Positions 8,185-16,627 of a stretch of DNA of 40,060 nt are shown in pieces (position 1 is the stretch's first letter; each line of letters opens with the position of its first letter). The stretch comes from Rheinheimera oceanensis (lineage in GTDB: Bacteria; Pseudomonadota; Gammaproteobacteria; Enterobacterales; Alteromonadaceae). Below the pieces are notes generated by a model. The model made no database searches. It was not told the DNA's origin and worked only from the letters and a program-made list of their open reading frames with translations. A program made the position numbers and the translations under genes. The stretch is from the NCBI RefSeq assembly GCF_018831085.1, contig NZ_JAGPNM010000017.1, forward strand, positions 1 to 40,060, written 5' to 3'.

Positions 8185-8269
8185 GCGCTAGTGAAGAATA
8201 ACAAGCAAGAAGCCTGTTTAAACGGGACCATGCAAACCATTTAGTTAAGCCACTTTATGTGGCTTTTTT
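8185..8269 (+). ncRNA. Candidate small RNA of about 85 nt
   Basis: The interval runs from the predicted start of the promoter at 8150-8178 to the end of a strong terminator. It contains no credible gene; the only ATG opens a 4-codon frame. The transcript would run opposite to nudC and hemE, in the gap between them. Its sequence was not recognised as 6S, Spot 42, RyhB or another known RNA. This is inferred only from promoter and terminator spacing. Confidence 0.45.
8247..8269 (+). terminator. Rho-independent terminator of the candidate sRNA
   Basis: AAGCCAC (8247-8253) pairs with GTGGCTT (8259-8265) across TTTAT, followed by a T-run to 8269. No protein gene on this strand ends nearby. Confidence 0.8.
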
Positions 8270-8413
8270 ATTTGCTGCCATCCATGGCGCAACCCCTGCG
8301 GGCCAACGCTTCGCATTGTTAAAAATCTTTCCTGACGATTTTTTATTTGCTGCCATCTATGGCGCAACCCCTTCGGGCCAACGCTTCGCATTGTTAAAAA
8401 TCTTTCCGGAAGC
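8264..8413. repeat. Two tandem copies of a 75-bp repeat
   Basis: Copies 8264-8338 and 8339-8413 each begin TTTTTTATTTGCTGCCATC and differ mainly at one base in the palindrome GCCAT-CC/CT-ATGGC, one in a CCC-TNC-GGG loop and at the last few bases. A third copy starts at 8414 but matches only for about 13 bp, running into the 3' end of nudC. An open frame across the repeats (8259-8465) only reflects the repetition and is not called. Confidence 0.85.
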
Positions 8414-8417
8414 TTTT

Positions 8418-9212
8418 TTATTTGCCTGCAATTTGCTGCAACTGCTGAATAATTTGCCCAGATAACGTTTGTACTGGCGGCACCTCTGGCAACGAAGCTA
8501 AGTCAAACCAGTGCGCTTCCTCTATTTCCTGTGGCTGACAAACAATATCGCCACCGGCATAGTCAGCAATAAAACCTGTCATTAATGAATGCGGAAACGG
8601 CCATGGCTGGCTGCCAACATATCGTAAATTGGTGATCTCAACACCTACCTCCTCTTTTACCTCCCGCACTGCCGCCTGCTCCAACGTTTCTGCCGATTCA
8701 ACAAAACCTGCCAGAATAGAAAAAAAGCCTTTACGGTGCCGGCTGGAGCGCGCCAGCAGGATTTGTTTGTCTTTGATAATACCCACCAGTACACAAGGTG
8801 CTATGCGCGGGTAGCAGCGGTGGCCGCACTTGTTACACAAAGCTGCCAGCTCCCAGCTGACCAGGCTCATGGCACTGCCGCACTGGCCACAAAAGCGGTG
8901 GGTTTGTAAAAACAATGCTACCTGCACCGCTCTGGCTGCCAGGTGGAATAATTGTTCGCCTTCGCTTAGCAAGTCTCTTGGCGATACCCAATCATGTTCA
9001 TCTGCAATATGATCGTGGTTAACCAGCAAATAAGCTTGTTGGCCTGCGAACTCACCGAGCCGGCATATCTGCTCAGGCTCTGCCGACAGCGTTAATGCAC
9101 TCAGCTTGCCTTGCGGGATCTGACGCGCAGCATTGACCCAGATACGGCCCCGGTTCACGACAAACCAGAACCCGTGCTGATTTGGCGTTAAGCTGATACT
9201 GTGTTTGATCAT
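8418..9212 (-). CDS. nudC: NADH pyrophosphatase / NAD-decapping hydrolase NudC
   Basis: NudC hydrolyses NADH to NMNH and AMP and removes NAD caps from RNA 5' ends. The 264-residue protein (E. coli 257) has a zinc ribbon with Cys108, Cys111, Cys126 and Cys129. The Nudix box lies at 169-191 (GFVESAE...REVKEEVGV), and the NADH-class motif SQPWPFPHSLM follows at 201-211. The start was set at ATG 9212 (MIKHSISL), preceded by AGAGA; the frame stays open to 9275, but the extra 21 residues do not look conserved. It is divergent from rsd and in the same direction as hemE, matching the E. coli rsd/nudC-hemE order. Confidence 0.95.
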   Translation of the reverse strand: MIKHSISLTPNQHGFWFVVNRGRIWVNAARQIPQGKLSALTLSAEPEQICRLGEFAGQQAYLLVNHDHIADEHDWVSPRDLLSEGEQLFHLAARAVQVALFLQTHRFCGQCGSAMSLVSWELAALCNKCGHRCYPRIAPCVLVGIIKDKQILLARSSRHRKGFFSILAGFVESAETLEQAAVREVKEEVGVEITNLRYVGSQPWPFPHSLMTGFIADYAGGDIVCQPQEIEEAHWFDLASLPEVPPVQTLSGQIIQQLQQIAGK

Positions 9213-9355
9213 AAGTGGTTCTCTGCTGTACCCTGTAGTTCGCGCTATCATAATGCCGTTCACTGGGCTGACCAATAAAAAAACGGTTGATCTTTCGTGC
9301 GAAATTCATTTAATTAGAGTTAACTGCAGCAAAGGCTGCATTGAAGGAGAAGGCA

Positions 9356-9841
9356 ATGTACACCCGTGTGCAGACCGCGCGACAAAAATGGGGTGGTTCG
9401 CTTACCGCCATAGACAACTGGCTGGATGAGCGCCAACAACTTATTGTCAGCTATTGTAAGCTGGCTGCATTACCGCCTTTTGACAATAAACGCACCACCT
9501 TGCCTACGCAAACCGCAGTGCAGGAGTTTTGCCAACTGCTGGTAGATTATTTATCAGCCGGACATTTCGAAGTGTACGAACGTATAGTGTCGGAATGTGC
9601 GGTAAACGGCACTGACAGCCGTAAACTGGCTGACGGCCTGTACCCCAAAATCGCGGTATCTACCGATATGGCACTGAATTTCAATGATCTTTACGCCGAT
9701 CATTTAAGCACCAAACATAGCGCAGCATTTGACCGTGAGCTGTCTGAGCTGGGCCAGGCACTGGAAGAGCGCTTTGCTTACGAAGATGAGCTTATTAACA
9801 CCCTGTATGAAAAGCACACTGACAGCAATGTCTCTGCCTGA
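9356..9841 (+). CDS. rsd: Anti-sigma-70 factor Rsd (AlgQ family)
   Basis: Rsd binds region 4 of sigma-70 and lowers its activity in stationary phase; AlgQ is the Pseudomonas homologue. The 161-residue all-helical protein matches Rsd over its length (E. coli 158), including EFCQLLVDYLSAGHFEVYER and the C-terminal ALEERFAYEDELI segment. The ATG at 9356 follows AAGGAG (9344-9349) at ideal spacing, so an in-frame TTG at 9341 is not needed. It is divergent from nudC, as in E. coli, and ends in its own terminator. Confidence 0.93.
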   Translation: MYTRVQTARQKWGGSLTAIDNWLDERQQLIVSYCKLAALPPFDNKRTTLPTQTAVQEFCQLLVDYLSAGHFEVYERIVSECAVNGTDSRKLADGLYPKIAVSTDMALNFNDLYADHLSTKHSAAFDRELSELGQALEERFAYEDELINTLYEKHTDSNVSA

Positions 9842-9890
9842 TCAAGCCTGGGTAACAGCCGCTCTGAAGCTGGTTTAAACTTAAATAAAG

Positions 9891-9912
9891 CAGCGCCTGA
9901 TGGCGTTGTTTT
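9891..9912 (+). terminator. Rho-independent terminator after rsd
   Basis: CAGCGCC (9891-9897) pairs with GGCGTTG (9902-9908) across TGAT, followed by TTTT. The rest of the gap to 10165 contains no gene and no recognisable Fur box. Confidence 0.75.
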
Positions 9913-10165
9913 GCTTGTAACTACCCACTGATTTCCTGCCACGCAGCAGTACCACCAGTAGCACTTCCCCCCACCAAATGCCAAAGCCGTAATACACACA
10001 ATGCAAACCTTAATGAAACTTTTTTTACAAAATAAACACTCTTAGCTAAGATTTTCTCTGAACTTATCATATAGTGAGTTCTGAACCTGCCTGTTGGCTG
10101 GCGAAAAAGCAGTGCCAGCCATGTTGTCAGCAGTAATTTGTGAAAATAACAATAAGGAATACTGC

Positions 10166-13027
10166 ATGCGCTCCTATTCAACGATATACCTGAGTGTGCT
10201 TGGTGCTATCACTTTTGCACCAGCCGCGACTCAAGCTCAAGACACCACAACCGATAAAAGTGTTGAACGTATCGAGATAACAGGTAGCCGGATTAAGCAA
10301 ACTGAGCTTGAAGGCCGCAGCCCTGTACAAATTCTGGATCGCGATGCCATTGACCGTTCAGGCTTATCTTCAATTGGCGATATTATTCAAAATATTACCG
10401 CCTCAGGTTCAGCGCTAAACACTAAATTCAACTCCAGTGGCAACTTCGGCTTTCCGCCTGATGGTGGTGGAGTTGGCGCCGGTGCCACTACAGTAGATTT
10501 ACGACACTTAGGGGCTAAGCGTGTTCTGGTACTGGTTGACGGTATTCGCTGGGTAAATGAAAGCTCTGCCTCCGGGGTAGGCGGCGTGGTAGACTTAAAT
10601 ACCATTCCACTGGCGATTGTTGAACGCATTGAGGTGCTGGAAGACGGAGCCTCATCAATTTATGGTTCAGACGCCATAGCAGGCGTGGTTAATATCATTA
10701 CCCGCCGCTCGGCTGTCGGCGCAACGGTTAGCACCAGCTTTGGCCAATTTAGCAAAGGCGACGGTGATACCAGCACCTTTGAACTGAGCTTTGGCGGTGA
10801 AAGTGACAAACACAGCTATTTTATGGCCGCCAGCTACAACGAACAAAAGTCTGTTGCCGCTGACAGCAGAGCACAGTCAAGCTTGCCAGTACCAGGTACC
10901 GGCCTGGCTTTTGGCAGTTCAGCTATTCCAGGCGGCCGTTTTATTATCAATGATCCAAATACCGGCGCCTCATTAGATTTAGTACCAAACGCTGGCATTA
11001 CCAGCCCGAATTACGATCCCACCCTTGGCGATAGCTGTGATCGTACCGATGACTTTCATTGCTTTACCACAGCAGACCGTTTCAATTACTCCAGTTATAA
11101 CCTGCTGCAAACACCGAACAAAAGAGTGTCGCTTTACGCCCAGCAACGCTATGAATTTACACCGGATACTAACTGGTACCTACGCGCTTTATACAACCAG
11201 CGCAGCAGCGTGAATCAGGCAGCCCCCGAGCCTATGTTTATTGGCACCTTCTCGCCAAGCAACTACTGGATGGATAATCTGACTATTGCTGCCGACAATC
11301 CATACAACCCATTTGGTTTTGACCTGATAGCATCAGGCGACAACCCCAACCTGATACTGGCCGGTAAACGCCCAATTGAAGGCGGAGCCAGACGTTTTGA
11401 GCAAAATGTAGACACCTTCTATATTGGCTCAGGTATCGAAGGCCAGCTTGAATTAGCCGGTAATCTTTATTACTGGGACGTCAACGCAGCGTATAGCACT
11501 AACCGCGCTAAGCAGGATAACTTCGGCAGTTATAATGCAAGACGTATTGCTACCGCACTGGGGCCTTTGGCAAGTTGCCAGGCCGATCCTGCTTGTGTAC
11601 CGCTAAATATCTTTGGTGTTGGCAGTATCACGGCCGATATGCTCGGCTACATTCAACCTGTTGTCCGCGATACCAGCGAAAACAAACTTAGTTTGTATTC
11701 TGCCAACATTACCGGCGACATTATAGAGTTACCCGCCGGAGCACTTAGCTTTGCATCAGGCTGGGAATACCGCAAATACACCGGCGAATACATGCCGGAT
11801 GCCCTTACGGTAGCAGGCGAATATAACGGTGTGGTGTCTTCGCCTACCTCAGGCTCACTTAATGTTAACGAACTCTTTGTTGAACTAAATGTACCTTTGC
11901 TGGCCGATCTGCCGCTGGCAAAACAGTTAGACCTCAGCCTGGCCAGCCGCTACTCTGACTACTCTACTTTTGGTAGCGAAACAACCAGCAAAGTAGGTTT
12001 TCGCTGGCTGATGCAGGATGAATTGCTGTTTCGCGGCAGTTGGTCTGAAGGCTTCCGTGCGCCTAATATCGGCGAATTGTTCGGTGCAGCCAGTGGCTAT
12101 GATGCAGTGTTATCCGATCCCTGCTCTACTCCGACAGCCGCAGTTGCAGCAAACTGTGCAGCGCTTGGCGTACCAGCTAACTATCAGCAACCAAATCCGC
12201 AAATCAGTGTGGTTACCGGCGGTAATCGCGAGCTGGCACCAGAAACCTCCACCAGTTACAACCTTGGCATGGTATACAGCCCGGAATACGCCAGCGCAAC
12301 CTCCTGGTCAGAACGTTTAGACATTGGTATCAGTTGGTATCAACACGAACTTAAAGGTGCCATTCAGGCGCTGGATGCCCAAACCCAGCTTAATTTGTGT
12401 GTACAAACCCTGTCTGACACTTTTTGTGATGGTATCGGCCGCAACCAACTGGGGGCGATAGATCAGTTTAATAATACTCTGACCAATATTGGCAGCATAG
12501 AAACGTCTGGCCTGGATTTTGATATCGGTTGGTTACTACCGCAAACTGCATTTGGGCAATTCAATGTCAGGCTAAGAGCGACCCTGGTTGAAGACTACAC
12601 AGTGCTTGATGCCAACGGCCAGCGTCAGCCGAAAACTGTCGGTATTGAAGTTAATGACACGGCTATTCCAGAATGGAGCGGCAACCTGGCCCTTAACTGG
12701 AAACATGAAGCCTGGCAAGCCAGTTGGACAATGCGTTACACCAGTGATCTAGAAGAAAGCTGTGGCGATGCAGCCAGTTTTGCGGTTTGCCGAAACAACC
12801 CGTCTACCGGCCAGAACCGTCTTGGCAGCACGACATACCATGATGCACAGGTCAGTTGGAGTACAGATGCAATACTGTCTGGTATGCAATTAAGCTTTGG
12901 TGTTAATAACCTGTTTGGCAAAGAGCCACCAATTTGCTTGTCATGCTCACTGAATGGTTACGACCCATCAACCTATGATATGCCAGGTAGCCGTTATTGG
13001 TACCTGCGCGCATCTTTTAGTATTTAA
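10166..13027 (+). CDS. TonB-dependent outer-membrane receptor
   Basis: The 953-residue receptor has a signal peptide (about 1-24, cleavage near TQA/QD). A TonB-box-like stretch VERIEITGSRIK follows at 33-44. The plug domain runs about 50-170 (PVQILDRDAI, VDLRHLGAKRVLVLVDG, SSIYGSDAIAGVVNIIT). The rest is a 22-strand beta-barrel ending YWYLRASFSI. Several predicted outer loops contain close cysteine pairs, suggesting disulfide-capped loops. ATG 10166 is chosen because AAGGA (10154-10158) precedes it and the signal peptide starts there. No transport partner, regulator or Fur box lies next to it, so the substrate is unknown. It belongs to the large Alteromonadales/Xanthomonas-type receptor group, not the classical enterobactin or B12 receptors. 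Confidence 0.93.
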   Translation: MRSYSTIYLSVLGAITFAPAATQAQDTTTDKSVERIEITGSRIKQTELEGRSPVQILDRDAIDRSGLSSIGDIIQNITASGSALNTKFNSSGNFGFPPDGGGVGAGATTVDLRHLGAKRVLVLVDGIRWVNESSASGVGGVVDLNTIPLAIVERIEVLEDGASSIYGSDAIAGVVNIITRRSAVGATVSTSFGQFSKGDGDTSTFELSFGGESDKHSYFMAASYNEQKSVAADSRAQSSLPVPGTGLAFGSSAIPGGRFIINDPNTGASLDLVPNAGITSPNYDPTLGDSCDRTDDFHCFTTADRFNYSSYNLLQTPNKRVSLYAQQRYEFTPDTNWYLRALYNQRSSVNQAAPEPMFIGTFSPSNYWMDNLTIAADNPYNPFGFDLIASGDNPNLILAGKRPIEGGARRFEQNVDTFYIGSGIEGQLELAGNLYYWDVNAAYSTNRAKQDNFGSYNARRIATALGPLASCQADPACVPLNIFGVGSITADMLGYIQPVVRDTSENKLSLYSANITGDIIELPAGALSFASGWEYRKYTGEYMPDALTVAGEYNGVVSSPTSGSLNVNELFVELNVPLLADLPLAKQLDLSLASRYSDYSTFGSETTSKVGFRWLMQDELLFRGSWSEGFRAPNIGELFGAASGYDAVLSDPCSTPTAAVAANCAALGVPANYQQPNPQISVVTGGNRELAPETSTSYNLGMVYSPEYASATSWSERLDIGISWYQHELKGAIQALDAQTQLNLCVQTLSDTFCDGIGRNQLGAIDQFNNTLTNIGSIETSGLDFDIGWLLPQTAFGQFNVRLRATLVEDYTVLDANGQRQPKTVGIEVNDTAIPEWSGNLALNWKHEAWQASWTMRYTSDLEESCGDAASFAVCRNNPSTGQNRLGSTTYHDAQVSWSTDAILSGMQLSFGVNNLFGKEPPICLSCSLNGYDPSTYDMPGSRYWYLRASFSI

Positions 13028-13039
13028 AGCATCTGATAG

Positions 13040-13064
13040 AAAAAGCCCCGCATCGGGGCTTTTT
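13040..13064. terminator. Bidirectional terminator
   Basis: AAAAAGCCCCG (13040-13050) pairs with CGGGGCTTTTT (13054-13064) across CAT. A-run and T-run flank the stem, so it can stop both the receptor gene (+) and the DUF4124 gene (-). Confidence 0.95.
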
Positions 13065-13076
13065 CATAACAGAGTA

Positions 13077-13526
13077 TTAATTTTGTGCGTATTGCCGTTC
13101 AAGGCGGCTTACTTTTAGTTCCAGCCCCGCCAGCGCGGCCTTTTCTGCGGCAATTCTCTCGTTGTATAGCTGCTCGGTACGGTCAATTTTTTGTTGCAGC
13201 ACAACCAGCTCTTCTGCTTTAGGGAAACTGCGGCGCAGTTTGTAAAGTTCTGATTTGAGTATTTCAACATCCTGCTGTTTCTGTTGCTCCAGCGAACTTA
13301 TCTGAAACTCAACAAACCGGCTCTGGCGCTTTAGTGCATCCACTTGCTGCTTGTATTCGCCGCGGGTGCCAAGCATGGCGGTGCCAAGCGGGCGCATATC
13401 TATGGCTTCAGCATCACCTGAGCACGGAAACTGGCTAAACTCTACAACACCGTTTTGCTCACATTTGTAGACAGCGGCTTGTGCTGAAAACGCACCTAAC
13501 AATAATAACCAAGCGTACTTTACCAT
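13077..13526 (-). CDS. Periplasmic DUF4124-type coiled-coil protein
   Basis: The 149-residue protein has a signal peptide (1-17, cleavage near AQA/AV). A short DUF4124-like segment follows (about 19-40, with VYKCEQNGVVEFSQFPC); its two cysteines probably form a disulfide. From about 55 to the end it is a charged Gln/Glu/Lys-rich helix, probably coiled coil. The family has no established function. It is convergent with the TonB receptor gene and may share an operon with speE upstream on the same strand, although about 120 bp separate them. Confidence 0.8.
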   Translation of the reverse strand: MVKYAWLLLLGAFSAQAAVYKCEQNGVVEFSQFPCSGDAEAIDMRPLGTAMLGTRGEYKQQVDALKRQSRFVEFQISSLEQQKQQDVEILKSELYKLRRSFPKAEELVVLQQKIDRTEQLYNERIAAEKAALAGLELKVSRLERQYAQN

Positions 13527-13648
13527 TTGCCACCCCGTTTATGAGCAATAAATGTACAAAAGCCTTACCAAATAGGCAAGCTAAGCCAGCTATTTATTTA
13601 AACTGCGTTAATGCGTTTTCAGATACTACCGTCTGTCGCTGTTTTGCT

Positions 13649-14503
13649 TTAACCCAGCAAGGCTTTTTTCATAAAATTAGGCCAGGCTGACGCGGCTTTA
13701 TGCACTTCGGCATTGTAGTAATCGGTATTAAACGGAGCCTGGGCAGCATCAGCTTCCCGAAACCCATTAAAGGCAGTACCTTTGCGCGCCAGAGTGCAGG
13801 TCCACCAGCCAGATGGATATACCATTTGCGGAAACAGTAACGTTTGCAAGGCATCAAACCCTGCATCCAGCATGGCGCTACGCATATCTTTGAGTAACGG
13901 CATATGGATCAGTGGCGACTCGCTCTGCTGCACTAAGATGCCACCATGGCGCAGTGCTTTACGGCAGCTGTCATAAAATGCCCGGTTAAACAGCCCTTCG
14001 CCCGGCCCGATAGGATCAGTTGAGTCAACAATAATAACATCCACAGATTCCGGCGCAGCGTCACGCATGTACTTAATACCGTCATCAAACTTCAGTGTCG
14101 CACGTGGGTCATTGTTTGAGGCACACAATTCCGGAAAATACTTTTCGGCCATCCGCGTAACCTGCTCATCAATATCAATTTGCGTTACGCTTTCCACACC
14201 GGGGTGCTTGAGTACTTCACGCAAAGTACCGCAATCACCACCACCGATAATTACCACATTTTTCGGGTTGGCATGGGTAAACAACACCGGATGACTAAGC
14301 ATTTCGTGGTAGAGAAAATTGTCACGGCTGCTGAGCATAATAACGCCGTCAATCACCATCAGGTTGCCAAAATGGGTGGTTTCAAACATCTCAATCTTCT
14401 GAAACGGCGACTGAACCTCATCCAGTTTCTTCGTGATAGCCAAACCAAAGGCGCTGCCGCTGGGGGCGAAAATTTCAGTGAACCAATTGTTGTCGCCAGA
14501 CAT
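13649..14503 (-). CDS. speE: Spermidine synthase SpeE
   Basis: SpeE transfers an aminopropyl group from decarboxylated SAM to putrescine, giving spermidine. It has 284 residues (E. coli 288). The cofactor motif IGGGDCGTLREV lies at about 86-97, the acidic residue closing the next strand is Asp110 (TQIDID), and the catalytic VDSTDPIGPG segment starts near 159. Substrate-site residues are in YHEML (65-69) and PLIHMP. ATG 14503 has GAGGG seven bases upstream; the open frame to 14533 is too close to the divergent gene. SpeE is divergent from speA. No speD or speB is present in the window, so decarboxylated SAM and agmatine processing must be encoded elsewhere. Confidence 0.95.
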   Translation of the reverse strand: MSGDNNWFTEIFAPSGSAFGLAITKKLDEVQSPFQKIEMFETTHFGNLMVIDGVIMLSSRDNFLYHEMLSHPVLFTHANPKNVVIIGGGDCGTLREVLKHPGVESVTQIDIDEQVTRMAEKYFPELCASNNDPRATLKFDDGIKYMRDAAPESVDVIIVDSTDPIGPGEGLFNRAFYDSCRKALRHGGILVQQSESPLIHMPLLKDMRSAMLDAGFDALQTLLFPQMVYPSGWWTCTLARKGTAFNGFREADAAQAPFNTDYYNAEVHKAASAWPNFMKKALLG

Positions 14504-14638
14504 AGTATTACCCTCAAAACAAAATAGCCGCATATTTTGCCTGCTTGCGCCGCCAAGGACAAATATTTCGATGTTTTTTGCTGCAGCTTTACCGTATTGG
14601 CCTTAAACTATGCACATCTTAATTTTAAAGGAACGACA

Positions 14639-16525
14639 ATGGCCGACTGGGGTACTGAAAAAGCACGCTCTATCTATAACGTAGCGGTATGGAGTGAAGG
14701 ATATTTTGATGTAAATACTGAGGGTGATCTGGTGGCTTATCCGGATCAGGATCACAGTAAAACAGGCATCAGTTTTCCCGAGCTTACTGCACGTTTTAAA
14801 GAGGAAGGCTTAACCTTACCTGTGCTGGTACGTTTTACTGACATTCTGCAACACCGGGTGGATACGCTGATTAAGTCTTTTCAGCGTGCCAAAGCGGAAA
14901 AAGAGTATCAGGGCCAGTACACTGCCGTTTACCCGATTAAAGTAAACCAGCAGTTCTCAGTAGTAAAACGTCTGATCAGCCACGACAGCGGTAAAGTGGG
15001 CCTGGAAGCAGGCAGTAAACCCGAGTTAATGGCTATCTTAGGTGTTACCGATCAGCCACTGCAAATTGTCTGTAACGGTTACAAAGACAGCGAATTTTTA
15101 CGTTTAGCCACTATTGGCCAGATGATGGGCCACACCGTTTACGTGGTAGTAGAGAAACTGTCTGAGCTGAAAACCCTGCTGCGTGAAATTGATAATTTAG
15201 GCACAGCGCCACGTATTGGTATCCGTATCCGTTTAAATTCTGTGGGCAAAGGCAAGTGGCAAAACACCGGCGGTGAAAAAGGCAAGTTTGGTTTAACCGC
15301 AACCCAGGTGCTGCAAGCCATTGATATCCTGCGTGATGCCGGCAAGCTGGATTTGCTGCAACTGGTCCATTTTCATATCGGCTCACAAATTGCCAATATT
15401 CGTGATATCCACAACGCCATTCGTGAATGTGCCCGTCACTATGCTGAACTGCGCACTTTAGGTGTACCTGTCAGCACTGTCGATGTCGGTGGTGGCCTGG
15501 GTGTTGACTACGAAGGCTCTAAATCACGCTCGGCTTGTTCGATGAACTACACCATGTACGAATATGCCCGTAATGTGGTTAATGGTTTAAAAGAAGTATG
15601 TGACGAGTACGACCTGCCCCACCCGAACATTATTACCGAATCAGGCCGTGCTATGACAGCACACCACGCCGTGCTGGTAACCGATGCCATTGATATTGAG
15701 CGCGCACCGGGCCTGGTAAATTTACCGGAGCCAAGTGAGGACTCACCAACAGTGATCCTTGGCCTGTGGGAAGCCTACCAAAATGTTACACCACGCACGG
15801 CAATTGAGGCTTACCACGATGCAGTGCACTACTTTACCGACGCCCACGCCCAGTATGTCCACGGCCTGCTAACCCTGAAAGACTGGTCACTGCTGGAGCA
15901 AATTTACTTTGCTACCATTAATAAAGTAAAAGCCAATCTGGACATGACAGCCCGCTCACACCGCTCTATTCACGACGAGCTGAATGAAAAACTGGCGGAT
16001 AAGTTATTCGTTAACTTCTCGCTGTTCCAGTCCATGCCCGATGCCTGGGGTATTGACCAGCTATTCCCGGTAATGCCACTGGAACGGATGAACGAGCCAC
16101 TGGATCATCGCGCCATTATTCAGGATATTACCTGCGACTCAGACGGCCAGCTGAAAAGCTACGCTGATGGTAATGGCATTGAGCCAAGCCTGCCGCTGCC
16201 TTTATATAAAGAAGACGAGCAGTACCTGCTGGGTATGTTTATGGTAGGCGCCTATCAGGAAATTTTAGGCGACTTACACAACCTGTTTGGTGACACCGAT
16301 TCCGTACACGTGGAACTGACCGACGATGGCAGCTATAAACTAACCAATATCATTAAAGGTGATACGGTAGCTGATGTACTGCGTTATGTGCAGTTTGATG
16401 CAAATAAGCTGATTGCGTCATACAGCAAACAGCTGGCAAAACTTGATATGGCCGCCAGCAAAAGAGATGAACTGCTGGATGAATTGAAAGCCGGTGTTTA
16501 TGGTTACACCTATTTTGAAGATTAA
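14639..16525 (+). CDS. speA: Biosynthetic arginine decarboxylase SpeA
   Basis: SpeA is a PLP-dependent fold-III decarboxylase that converts arginine to agmatine, the first step of one route to putrescine. It has 628 residues (E. coli 632). The PLP lysine is Lys101 in YPIKVNQQ. The phosphate-binding motif VDVGGGLGVDYEGS, HFHIGSQI and the SGRAMTAHHA segment are all present, and the C-terminal half matches the long biosynthetic form. ATG 14639 follows AAGGA (14628-14632); the frame stays open to 14537, but that stretch is the divergent promoter region shared with speE. A strong terminator follows. Confidence 0.96.
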   Translation: MADWGTEKARSIYNVAVWSEGYFDVNTEGDLVAYPDQDHSKTGISFPELTARFKEEGLTLPVLVRFTDILQHRVDTLIKSFQRAKAEKEYQGQYTAVYPIKVNQQFSVVKRLISHDSGKVGLEAGSKPELMAILGVTDQPLQIVCNGYKDSEFLRLATIGQMMGHTVYVVVEKLSELKTLLREIDNLGTAPRIGIRIRLNSVGKGKWQNTGGEKGKFGLTATQVLQAIDILRDAGKLDLLQLVHFHIGSQIANIRDIHNAIRECARHYAELRTLGVPVSTVDVGGGLGVDYEGSKSRSACSMNYTMYEYARNVVNGLKEVCDEYDLPHPNIITESGRAMTAHHAVLVTDAIDIERAPGLVNLPEPSEDSPTVILGLWEAYQNVTPRTAIEAYHDAVHYFTDAHAQYVHGLLTLKDWSLLEQIYFATINKVKANLDMTARSHRSIHDELNEKLADKLFVNFSLFQSMPDAWGIDQLFPVMPLERMNEPLDHRAIIQDITCDSDGQLKSYADGNGIEPSLPLPLYKEDEQYLLGMFMVGAYQEILGDLHNLFGDTDSVHVELTDDGSYKLTNIIKGDTVADVLRYVQFDANKLIASYSKQLAKLDMAASKRDELLDELKAGVYGYTYFED

Positions 16526-16553
16526 GGTAAACTAGCTACTCATCGGACATGTT

Positions 16554-16583
16554 AACAGCAGGCTCGCCTGCTGTTATTATTTT
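16554..16583 (+). terminator. Rho-independent terminator after speA
   Basis: AACAGCAGG (16554-16562) pairs with CCTGCTGTT (16567-16575) across CTCG, followed by ATTATTTT. Confidence 0.85.
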
Positions 16584-16627
16584 AAGCAGCCGAAAATTAC
16601 GGCCAGCCACAAATACCAGGTGTTGTT

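Noticed and set aside
8259..8465. A 68-codon frame with two similar halves (GATPAGQRFALL / GATPSGQRFALL)
   Set aside because: It is only the translation of the 75-bp tandem repeat, starts inside a terminator hairpin and runs into nudC on the other strand.
9913..10165. Fur box or other iron operator before the TonB-dependent receptor
   Set aside because: No 19-bp Fur-like palindrome was found; the only palindrome (TTAGCTAA) is too short to support a call.
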